DNA from: Termitomyces sp. T153
Taxonomy: Eukaryota; Basidiomycota; Agaricomycetes; Agaricales; Lyophyllaceae
Assembly: GCA_018296165.2 (NCBI GenBank)
Contig: JACKQL020000096.1
Coordinates: 109,638-173,637 of the forward strand
DNA length: 64,000 bases
Reading direction: 5' to 3'
Positions within the stretch are counted from its first letter, which is position 1. Every line of letters begins with the position of its first letter. Positions 23,610 to 32,781 of this stretch are shown here, one piece after another. A program made the position numbers and the translations under genes. Under the pieces are notes generated by a model that saw only the letters and a list, made by a program, of their open reading frames with translations, was not told the origin of the DNA and did not search any database.

Positions 23610-24025
23610 TCAGCGCGTGTTTTCTAGTTCCAAGTTCGAACCAGACAGAAGGCTCTTGGCCAGTAAAGCGTCTGGCGCCGCGCGCGGTAGGCTGTCATGA
23701 TAAGTATGGACAATGGCCCATCGTGATGCAGACGCGGATGTACTAATGTTGTTGATTGTCAGGGGATTGCGGGCGCGGGGCGGGTGCTGGGAGGGTTGCA
23801 TGTGATTGTGATTCGAGGCATTTGTAAATAAATACAGTGACGAATGTGAATGCGCATACAAAGAGCGGGGAACGCGAGGATTGACTAAAAAATTGTGAGG
23901 CATGGTCGAAGGAGTATCCGCTAATACTTTATGTTGATGTCGATGCAGATACGGAGGATGACTGTACACAAGATTTAGCGAACGGAGCGGGATAGATGGG
24001 TCCAGGTCTTTGGTGAATGTCTAGA
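23610..24025 (-). CDS. Hypothetical protein exon, minus strand
   Basis: A strong acceptor (CTAAC branch, pyrimidine tract, CTAG) at 24024-24045 on the minus strand opens a frame of about 138 codons ending at 23610, His/Ser/Asn-rich. An upstream exon starting at ATG 24499 with donor GTGAGT at 24457 could feed it, but the intron would be over 400 nt, long for this genome, and phases are not decisive. No domain is recognised. It may be a 3' exon of a gene, or chance. Confidence 0.25.
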
Positions 24026-24959
24026 GAAGAGAAAGTTAGTATGGTGTCATGGAAACGCAGGAAGATCGAGGCATAAAAAAGAACGAGTGAGTCATGGAAA
24101 CGTAAAAGGTGAGAAGAGAAAAGGAAGGAAAACGCGAGCCCATGATAGATACGAAGATAGAAAAGTATATGCGCAAAAAAAACCGCGAAAGAAAAAGGAA
24201 AAGCGGATATATCGCAAAGTGAAGAACGATGAGACGCATATCAAACGCAACTGAGGGCAAGGTGCGCTCATTCACCAAGTTGTGAGGATCACAGCAATAG
24301 AAAGAAAATAAATGGAAAGCAGATTCAATGCGTGCAAGAAAAATGAAGAGATGGGGCCAAAACAAAGCAAGAAAACAAAGTGTCGGATCCGACAATATAT
24401 GAAAAACGAGAAAGCGTCAACGGAGCACAAAAGATAGAAAGAAAAAACCAAACACTCACCCTGGAAACTAACTCGGTCGGCAACGCGCCCTTCCTCCATA
24501 CTCAGACTATCTCTGCTCGTCCAAAACTTCCTCTACCCTCTTTCACTCTCGACCTCGCCGTTCCTATCCTTATTCCATCTGCAAAAAACACGAGCCGAGC
24601 CTGTCTACGATCGACGAGGCCGAACCAGCCCATTATTACTGGAAATGGAGTTCGGCGTAGACGGCATGCGGGATCTGCAGTGCAGACGTGGTTGATATTG
24701 GGATGGATGAAAGCAATGACACATGGTGATTTTGGCGCTAAGGACGCACGGGAGTAAGTGGGTTGTACGGGTCTGGGCTCGGGGGAGATCAGAGCGAGAG
24801 TGAGACGTGTGTTTATGAGTGTAAGCATCTAGGGACGACGAAGACGGAGACGGAGATGCGTTTCCGGTACAGAGATCTATAGGTTCTCAAGGACCTGTGT
24901 GGCGTACGCGTAATAAGTAAATTGGAAAAAATGGAAGAAAGAAGAGAGACGAACAGTTC
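24026..24959. other. Purine-rich intergenic DNA without supported gene
   Basis: Open frames on both strands here are short and of biased composition. The plus strand is AAAG-rich (24050-24450). Nothing recognisable. Confidence 0.4.
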
Positions 24960-25430
24960 AACACGCTGACACGACCTAACCATCATCTTACTCGCTCCCT
25001 CGGCACATCAATAGCGAGCAGTGAAGTAACAAGTATAAAACCTGCCCATTCCGTTCGCAGAAGTAGTTGGATACACACAAGTACGTAGAACCCGGTATGC
25101 GGAATGTGCTGGCACCACCGCGTGCCTTACTCTCCAACTGTGCCAGATATTGATCCATGCCAGATGTTTCCAGCGGCACCTCAAGCCCAAAGCACGGTAC
25201 CCAGAGGAAGGTTACGCGTGAGGCAGCATACGTGAGGTGTTTATGAACGGCTGGTGAGGTAATGTGCAGAGGATAATCATGTCGAAGAAGACGCCTGAAG
25301 GGGCTGGCAATGCGGGGTTTGGAACGAGTTTGTAGAGAGAGGAAAACACGGTTGAGGTAGTGAAGGCCGTGTCACGAGGCCGGGCAAGGTAAGAGGTCGT
25401 GTTAAGCTCACAAAGGCACCCTCCCAAAAC
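24960..25430 (-). pseudogene. Coding-like minus-strand segment, two frames, unrecognised
   Basis: On the minus strand, 25427-25212 reads as a 71-codon frame (ends near MLPHA) and 25240-24988 as a second frame (contains GMDQYLAQLESKARGG and STYLCVSNYFCERNGQ) with protein-like composition. The frames could be joined by an intron or reflect a frameshift in a dying gene. I do not recognise the product. Confidence 0.25.
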
Positions 25431-25642
25431 GTGGGATGAGGCTTAGATCAAGGTCGGGATTTTACCACGAACGTTCTTGAACGAGAGCGAATAGCCCAAT
25501 CTGTGGTTGATGGGCATCTATCCACACAACTCGTGATTTCAAATCCTCCAGGCAAGCTGTTTTCTGCGTTCACTCAACTTGTCAAGTCTGTAATCTCTCG
25601 AACATCTTCGCCCAGAAAATCCTCTCAAAATTTGCTAAGTAA

Positions 25643-25920
25643 ATAGATGCAGTTTGTTTCAAGGAGGTGTGTTTAATGGACATCTATATATCAAATTGAA
25701 GGCTATCTGCCGGCGCTTCTTGTGCTGCCCTTTCCAACTTCTTTCATATCTCTCAAACACCTACTTACGACTTTTGTTCACACGGCTATGAATCGACGCA
25801 GTCCGTTGTAAGGAGGGAGCGCTTACTGGCATCTATATATCAAATTGAAGTACATTTTCTGGCACTTCTGGCGCTGTCTGTCTATCCAACTTCTTTCATC
25901 TCATATATTTCTTTCACGTA
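25643..25920 (+). repeat. Tandemly duplicated promoter/5' UTR segment of DUF6535 copy C
   Basis: Two diverged copies about 149 bp apart share, in order, ATGCAGT/ACGCAGT, AAGGAGG, CATCTATATATCAAATTGAAG, GGC(G/A)CTTCT and CCAACTTCTTTCAT. The exact 20-plus-base core with the TATA-like element starts at 25681 in the first copy and 25830 in the second. The same CT-rich block lies upstream of copies A and B. Confidence 0.75.
25830..25841 (+). promoter_or_regulatory. TATA-like element of copy C
   Basis: CATCTATATATC lies about 105 nt before ATG 25940, and an identical element sits in the duplicated upstream copy (25681-25692). Either could be the core promoter. Confidence 0.4.
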
Positions 25921-25939
25921 TTTTTTTTTCAATCTCGCA

Positions 25940-28042
25940 ATGACAGAGTCACATATCAAGTCATCATCAACAGGCCTTATGGGACTTGAAATGCACAAGA
26001 CTGATTCCAGAAAGTCTGAGAGTCAGAATCTGAATCCCCTCCCGGGCCCTCGAATCTATGATTATAAGCAAAAGTATAGTCAAGATAAACTAGGGGAAGA
26101 GTTCAAGGAGAATGCTCGGGTGTGGAACGTGTATCTTGATGAAGCGGAGAACTACGATGCGGATCTAATAGAAGGATATCGTAACATCATGGATGGCCTC
26201 TTAGTCTTTGTGAGTCATCACAGATTTTCTTTTGTCGCCCTTTCTCAAATCCATGTTAGGCAGCTCTTTTCTCCGCCGTGGTCACAACATTTGTGGCTCA
26301 AACATCTCAAACCCTGCAACCAGACAATACACAGATCTTGGTCTCCATTCTTTTAGAAACTAACCAGCTGCTGAGGGCTGCGGGAAATAATACCAGTCTT
26401 AATGCTGTACCACCAGCTACCCTTGGTCCTGGAAGTCTTACTTACTCTTTGACTGATCAATGGGTGAATGGATTGTTCTTCACCAGCCTTGCACTGTCGC
26501 TGTCTACTTCCCTTCTCACTGTCCTAGCCAAGCAATGGATTCAAGTGAGTACATCAATATTTGGGTTTGAATCCAACTGATCTTAATTGAAAGGGTTATA
26601 CATCAAATGTTTCTGGTGGTGCCAGAACTCGTGCTCTCATTCGCCAATTCCGTTTTCATGGTCTTGTCAAGTGGAGGCTCACTGATATGATTGAGAGTCT
26701 TCCTGTAATCCTTCATAGTTCAGTTGCCCTCTTCCTTGTTGGACTAGCCCTCTATGTCTCTGAATTTTCCTCTCCCATATGTGGAGTGGTTGCTTTCATA
26801 ACTGCTCTTACATTTCTATTCTATCTGGGTACCTCCATTATCCCTGCCATTTTCATTGACTGCCCATATCGCCTCCCTTTCCTCTTCCCCTTGGCTCAAC
26901 TCATGGTGTATGTCTGTGGTGTTGTGAAACATGCTTTCCAATTCTTGCAACAGTGGTTCTTATCTGGATGTTCAAAAATGCCAGATATAAACTGGGTCAC
27001 TATACCAACAAAATCTCTCAAAGTTGGAGAGCATAATGCTGTATTCCCAAACTCCAATGATGAGAAGTACTTTTCCCCACGACACATCCAGAACACTGGC
27101 CAATTCACACGTGATGCCTTGAATTGGATTTTAAACCACTCATCAAACTCCTCGGCCAAAGAGATTGTTTCTGAGGGCATTACTAGGCTAGTTGACAAAG
27201 GGAACAAGTTCTCTTTGCTCCTAGTAATACAACATGATTTGTTTTCTTCTGTGGTCTTATTTGCTTTGGACAAAGTTGCAGATATTGCATCACCATCGAC
27301 TACAGAGGATGACCTTAAAGGGAGCCCATGGTTCAAATTGATTGACAATCTTAGGACCATGTGGCAGGACCATCCTAGATTTACCTTGTTGAATCGTCCT
27401 CTTACTCATGAGGAAAATGGGAAGAAACAGATCTGGATCAGAATGCAGAAAACTTTGAAATCTGCTCTTTTGAAGGCAGACCATGTGTTAACTAAACATC
27501 TTCTACACTGGTGTCAACATCAAATCCGAGATATGGAAATAGACCTGCTTATTCAAACTGTTCAGTATGGAAACAAGGAGAATATATCATATGCTTTGGA
27601 CAATGGACTGGACATTGATTGGCACAATGAAGATGGTGGTACCCTCCTGCATGCAGCAGTATGGTATAGCAATTTGGATGGTGTTATGGTCCTTGTTGAA
27701 AGGAAACCCTCCCTCATTGACATTAAAGCCAAATGGATTCCATTTCCTGAATTGAAGGGAGCCCTTGATACATTATCTGAACAACATTTCAATCCCTTGA
27801 CATGTACTTTGAATGAGTTTTCACTCCACTCAGCTGCAAACTCATCGATCAAATTCTCTTTAAATCCAAATCTGATCCAGGTCTTGTGCATCAGAGGACA
27901 GGACAAAACAGGATGGAAACCTGTTGATATTGCAAAAGCCAAGGGTCAAGATGACATTGTAGCAATTCTGGAGTCTAATCAAACTGTCAGAGTTGAACCA
28001 AAACCAGCTACCTCAGGTGCATTGGATAGTCAAATGCCTTAA
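25940..28042 (+). CDS. DUF6535 membrane protein with ankyrin-like C-terminus, copy C
   Basis: Exons 25940-26209, 26260-26544 and 26594-28042, introns of 50 and 49 nt, 667 residues. Same order as copy B: VWNVYLDEAENYDADLIEG (residues ~61-79), ALFSAVVTTFVAQTSQ, WVNGLFFTSLALSLSTSLL, ARTRALIRQFRF, IESLPVILHSSVALFLVGL and two more hydrophobic segments, then a helical region and ankyrin-like repeats. The ankyrin tail differs from A and B. The repeat that reads AYLLDKGADRR in A is replaced by unrelated sequence (around 27770-27850), and a few residues are missing before WKPVDIAKAKG, so this tail is degenerating or re-shaped. CpG is normal in the promoter and first exon but only about 11 CpGs remain in the 1449-nt last exon. 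Examples against copy A: CAAACG to CAAACA, CCGGAT to CCAGAC. Function unknown. Confidence 0.85.
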
Positions 28043-28599
28043 TTGCTTGCTAGATACTGTTGAATGTTTGAAGATTTTTATCTATGATTTAAGCAGACTC
28101 AATGATCATTGTAGCCAACAAATGACATGCTTATATGCACCCTGTGAGCATTGTAACAGATGTTGTATGAGAAACTTAGCTGTTCTACATTCCAGCTGTA
28201 ATCTGAGAATATCTCACAATGCTTTCATCATGCAGCCTTAATCAAATTATATGTGCTCTCAGCCACAACGCCCATAATAACCTGCAACATAATCAACTTT
28301 TATTCTCCAAATCCTTTCCTCATCAGACTTAATTCTACAGCCCACAACGACTCCTCAATCAGCATGTGTTCCCTGATTCCAATCCTGTCCCCATACCCAA
28401 GCTAGGGCTAGACAAAGCACGCCTGGCCAACCCAAATCTCACAAATCTTCATCCCCAAACTATTCGGAACCTTCCGTTGAACGTTAACATTATGGCATCA
28501 CCATACCATACTTATTCTTTCTCTAGCTCATCAGCTCGCCAGTCAGTACGTGTTCAAATGATACTGACCACATTCAGACGTATGACCCGCTCAAATGTA

Positions 28600-28910
28600 T
28601 GAGTCAATCTCCGTCATTCCTATATCCATTATTCTGATTTTGCACATCGATGTGATGCCCCACAGGGACACAAACTCATATCTTCCTTTTCCTTTCACAT
28701 AGGTTCACATCCACGGAACATGACTGTACTGGATCATGACGACGACAATGAATGACCCGAAGCAAAAACCTTAGAACATATCAAGAATCTTGCTCTCCAT
28801 TGTTGCCCTGTCTCTTCCACTTCACATCAGTTATTACACAAACTGGGGCCCAATCACAATCATCACTCAGCGGCAGGCGACCCCAAACAGTGTAGGTACA
28901 AACTTTACTC
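28600..28910. repeat. Segment duplicated at 23.29-23.56 kb
   Basis: Anchors GTCATTCCTATA.CCATTA (28613) and CAATCACAATCATCACTCAG (28851) recur in the same order and spacing at 23288 and 23537. No gene seen. The segment lies downstream of copy C here, and upstream of copy B there. Confidence 0.5.
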
Positions 28911-29094
28911 CCAAAGTGGGAACAGGCCATAAGGGCAGAATGAGAACACACCTTGCTGAAGATGCTAGGTTTACTGGAGTCTATCAAACTCCTAGTCTGG
29001 TTTTCAATGTCAGCAACTAGCATCATCATACGGGCTTGATATGCGAAAGAATTTCTCAAGGATATGAAAATCACTTCTGACTAGAATTTGGACA

Positions 29095-29200
29095 TATCAT
29101 GATAACAGGGCGAACAGCCGAGAGACGATCAGCATTGACATTCTCACTCTCGTCGAAGATAGAATAGTCAATACAGTGATTCTCCGGCATTGTGGCCAGA
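29095..29200 (-). pseudogene. Possible small DUF6535 relic
   Basis: On the minus strand the frame reads ENHCIDYSIFDESENVNAD, resembling ENARVWNVYLDEAENYDAD of the intact copies at matching positions (F/YLDE, EN, AD). It is short and no further exon follows, so this is a weak call. Confidence 0.3.
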
Positions 29201-29209
29201 CCTGCAGAC

Positions 29210-30100
29210 CGAGCCGCCACGCACAATATGTCCTGTGAAACCGTTGCTAGCCCACGTTGTTTCGGTTTTCTGCGATGTAACAGCACAATGGACCCTAGAT
29301 ACGACAAAGACTTCCAATACCTTGAACCAACTGTAAGCGCATACTAATATTGGATTGCAGAGTCGATTGACCGACCTAACGCCAGTGTATTGTCACCTAG
29401 AAAGACACTTTTTTCTGAGGCCCTTGACAAGCGTCGATAATGCAGAGTTTCTCACCGTCGTTGAATATCGCAGCATGTCGACATTTGGCAGCTTGAGAAA
29501 TGTGTTTTGAATTGGTCAGGATAGAACGTCGAATCAGACGTCAATCTCGTTACACCAAGAGAACAAGGGTGACCTGATTGTTTTTGATTGGTTGATAATA
29601 GGTATGATTGCAACGATTGAATACCGAGTTCTTTTGCTGCACTGCAATTATCTTTGGTACGTTGTATTCTTTGATGGAGAAGCTTTGTTAGAGAGTTCAC
29701 GATTCATACAGTGTGGTTGTCCTAGTTGATGGGGACAGGAAAAGACCTTTTAGCACTTGTAGTAAGAAGAACCGATGACGTATCTTCAAGATCCAACTCC
29801 ATGTCGGGATCACATGGCGACAGATGGCGGCATCCATCTTGGAACAAGCTCCTTGTAGGTGTGTGCAATATCTGTTCTTGATGGTGCAGGTATCCGGGCC
29901 ATTCATCAATCGTCATTATCAAGTCCCGTATTTAAAACGATGTCTGCGAGTCTGTGCACCTTGCTTCCTCTCTACTAGTGTGTCAGTCTTTATATATCAT
30001 GTCATTCCCGACACCTGCGCCAGTGGCGTCGGTACAGCATGTTTGTCCTTTCCCAGATTATGCCCCCCTCTGACACTGATCGGGCTCTTCAAACTCGTAG
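29210..30100. other. Intergenic DNA
   Basis: No supported gene. A TATA-like TATATATC is at 29991-29998, possibly serving the following membrane-protein gene. Confidence 0.35.
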
Positions 30101-30148
30101 AGCAAGAAAGGCTTTTTCTCATGTCTCCTTCATTCAAGTTGCCTTCAG

Positions 30149-30853
30149 AGCATCCACAGCGAATTCGACGGTGTCAAATCGACTCGCTCAGAACTCTTCA
30201 AACCGCCGTTTAAACTTCAGAAACCGAGTTCTGCTACGTCAACTGAGCGGCCACCGTCTCCGACCGTGACGGAAACCATAACTTTTTCCTCCTCGTCACC
30301 TAATCCAAGTTCCGTTGTAACATCACAACCGCGAGCGCCCAACTCACAACCCTCCAGTACCAACGATACGGGAACTACCGCATCTTCGCCTACAGCAGAA
30401 GCTGCTCCTACTAGTAGTGGGTTGCACAATCCCGATACATCCTCTTCTTCTTCCGATAGCACGCTTCAGTTTCCGTCCGCAAATGACCTAAACTCCCAGC
30501 AAGGACCTAGTTTGACTATTCCGGGTGCTGGTCTTGCTCCTTCTAACATCGCGACTTCAACAAGTACACCCGCTTCTCATAAAGTCAATGTGAGCGCCAT
30601 AGCTGGTGGAATTCTCGGCGCTCTCGTGTTTATATCGCTCCTCTTCTATGTTGTTGTGTTGGTGAGAAGGAGACGGCGGAGGTCACCATCCGCAGAATTT
30701 CTCAACTGGTCCTTCCAAGGAAGTAATCCATCGTTTGCGGGAAATCCACCGACGTACCCGTTCGGTTCTACTCATGTGACGTCATCACACAGCCGCTCTT
30801 CGACAACTCTTACATCAATTGGACGCGGATTTACATTCCCTCAGAAGTCGTGA
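30149..30853 (+). CDS. Single-pass membrane protein with Ser/Thr-rich ectodomain (5' end uncertain)
   Basis: From an acceptor-like CTTCAG at 30148 the frame is open to TGA 30851-30853 (about 234 codons). The first ~140 residues are Ser/Thr/Pro-rich (TFSSSSPNPSSVVTSQP and similar), typical of an O-glycosylated cell-surface stalk. Then comes one transmembrane segment (IAGGILGALVFISLLFYVVV) followed directly by a basic stop-transfer stretch (LVRRRRRR) and a short Ser-rich cytoplasmic tail. This architecture is common in fungal surface/sensor proteins of the Mid2/WSC kind, but no WSC domain is seen. I could not settle the first exon. ATG 29999 joined at 30031/30149 is in phase but sits directly after the TATA-like element, and no signal peptide is visible. 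Confidence 0.5.
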   Translation, partial: SIHSEFDGVKSTRSELFKPPFKLQKPSSATSTERPPSPTVTETITFSSSSPNPSSVVTSQPRAPNSQPSSTNDTGTTASSPTAEAAPTSSGLHNPDTSSSSSDSTLQFPSANDLNSQQGPSLTIPGAGLAPSNIATSTSTPASHKVNVSAIAGGILGALVFISLLFYVVVLVRRRRRRSPSAEFLNWSFQGSNPSFAGNPPTYPFGSTHVTSSHSRSSTTLTSIGRGFTFPQKS

Positions 30854-31436
30854 TAGATAGGCCCTTGTCCAAATAATGGCCGCTTGTGCTATCTACTTGC
30901 GAATCTTTCTTTCTTCATGATCTTCACACCTCGGTACGGTAAATGTTCCAACTACCAACAAGTTTTCGTTCTTGGATTGACGATTCCGTGGTACATACTT
31001 TGCATTTTCTTTGCGCTACTGGCACTACGCTGCTCAGTGTTTATTGATATCTACTTATTATTTTGCGTTTATATAAGAATTAGTCATCATACTCATAGAC
31101 CTTCTAATGAAGCTTCGTACATTCACCTTAGCCCAAACGACACTAGTAACTACCTCGATTCAGTATGTCTTTACCTCTTCGGAAACAATCACTATCATGT
31201 CAAGGACTGTCGATATCAACGACCTCGTACTTGTCCACAGCCAGAAATGACAAAAATGATCACACATGTCATTCGAAACATGGACAGCAGCTTCTATATC
31301 TCAAGCACCTATGAGAAGTTAGACGTCCAACAGAAGACAGGTATAGTGACGTTGAGTTTCTAATCTGGTTGAGCACGAGCATTCCGTTAATACCGCATCC
31401 AAAGTGCACAGTGTCAACTGCCTCATTAAGCCTACT
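30854..31436. other. 3' flank / intergenic
   Basis: The plus-strand open frame at 30884-31363 has no protein-like features and lies directly behind the previous gene; I read it as 3' UTR and spacer. Confidence 0.4.
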
Positions 31437-31762
31437 TTAGCACCTCCACATATTGTATCTTATCTGTATTTTTTACACGCTCGACCTTCAGCTCATGAGA
31501 ATGATATTTGATGTCGCATGTCACTGAGACGCTTACGTTTGCGAGTGCGTTCATTGAAGGCTGTTCAAAAGAACTAGAACCGTATGGCCCCAGCGCTTCT
31601 ACCACCGCCGCCACCGTCGCCACTGTTATTGGGTGAATAAATCAGCACTGACTCGGAGCTGAATGGGAAGAACGACTTCCAAAACTTACCAATAGTCCCG
31701 AAGGCTAATAAACGCAGCGAGCTACTCCCAGCATACCCCAAACTTCGTTTCCAAGCATCCAT
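31437..31762 (-). CDS. Small three-exon protein (61 aa) with one membrane segment
   Basis: Exons (minus strand) 31690-31762, 31537-31622 and 31437-31463, introns of 67 nt (GTAAGT...AACAG) and 73 nt (GTAAGC...TACAG). Lengths 73+86+27 give an uninterrupted 61-residue frame ending in TAA. The protein starts MDAWKRSLGYAGSS, has a hydrophobic stretch at ~17-33 (LRLLAFGTIVATVAAVV) and a short polar tail ending NMWRC. Two strong donors and two good acceptors that all agree in phase are unlikely by chance, but no homologue comes to mind. Size and layout would fit a small organelle-membrane subunit; that is speculation. Confidence 0.42.
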
Positions 31763-31984
31763 CAGCCCTTACGCAGGGTTGATATGGAATATCGATGAGA
31801 AATGTATCAAGTCCCACAGGTACAGAACTTCTGATTCCTCCACATCTGATCCTTTCTCATTTAAACCTCGTTCCTCATAAAGCTTGTGTTGTTTATTGAT
31901 CTTCGGTCTACGGTCGACTTGACGGAAGATGGCCTGCGATGGTTTCCATAGACAATAGAGCTGTGCTCGCTTGCGAGGTGAGGA

Positions 31985-32058
31985 TGATGGTTCGTTATTG
32001 AAACGCATGAGCTGCGTGAGGTGATGGTTCGTTATTGAAACGCATGAGCTGCGTGAGG
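31985..32058. repeat. 37-bp exact tandem duplication
   Basis: Two identical, directly adjacent 37-bp units (31985-32021 and 32022-32058), beginning TGATGGTTCGTTATTGAAAC. No mismatch, so a recent event. Confidence 0.85.
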
Positions 32059-32540
32059 TGCTCAATCATTTTTCACCCAGTAAAGGCTATCCACAGTGCA
32101 TGCACGGTACATCGAAGCCTGATCAGAAGGGAGAACATGAAGAAGGGAAATTCTTACATTCTAAATATGGTTATGAGATCAAATAAAGATAACAGTCTGT
32201 TCTCATCGTCCTTATCACTATTATCTGTCAGTGACTCCGGTCAACGTATATCTAGCAATAAAGATAAAAAAACTCCCGCGATTCCCTTGAGTCGGTGTGT
32301 ATGCCATCCAAGGTCAGTTTTCAGCACATGAATCGGTAGAGCTGAAAGCGTCATAAGGTCAGGTAATGTAATCCTTAATCTCACCCCTTTCCCTCCGGAA
32401 ATATTCGAGCGCTTAAATACAAGATTTGAGTACTGAAGAACTCCGAACACGCGCTAGATAATGTTCTTGGTACGTCCAAAATATGAGAATTATCCGAGAA
32501 GAGGGTCTATAAGACGAGTAAACGCACGAAGTACGCCCGT
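32059..32540. other. Intergenic DNA left of Gypsy-2
   Basis: No supported gene. Ends with the target duplication CCCGT (32536-32540) of the Gypsy-2 element. Confidence 0.4.
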
Positions 32541-32724
32541 TGTAAGGTTCTGTCTTGTGACTCGCAACGCGACACGACAGAAGCTGTAGAACTAATTTGT
32601 ATTGTGTGCTGTAGCGACGTTTGTGTAGTGTACACACCTGTAAAATGAAATGAATTAAGCTAAGGACTCTACCTACGGAGCGACTATTGATTAGTTGTGC
32701 AGTTGTCACGTGCGTACAGTGACA
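32541..32724 (-). repeat. 3' LTR of Gypsy-2 (left)
   Basis: 184 bp, plus-strand ends TGTAAGG...GTGACA. The self-primer 11-mer reads TGAATTAAGCT here, one transition from the right copy. Confidence 0.85.
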
Positions 32725-32740
32725 CTCGCCCCCTCCTTGT
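32725..32740 (-). other. Polypurine tract of Gypsy-2
   Basis: On the minus strand ACAAGGAGGGGGCGAG adjoins the 3' LTR. Confidence 0.6.
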
Positions 32741-32781
32741 AAGATAGATGGCTGGAAAAAAGGTTCCGTCCCAGGCGCTAA

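Noticed and set aside
23620..23650. Sequence resembling a tRNA T-loop (GTTCGAACC)
   Set aside because: No matching acceptor or anticodon stem could be folded around it; no tRNA claimed anywhere in the window.
24036..24757. Several Phe/Ser- and Lys/Arg-rich frames on both strands
   Set aside because: Purine/pyrimidine-biased DNA opens frames on both strands; no consistent splice model or motif.
30884..31363. 159-codon plus-strand frame after the membrane-protein gene
   Set aside because: No domain, and AT-rich codon pattern unlike its neighbours; more likely 3' UTR and spacer.
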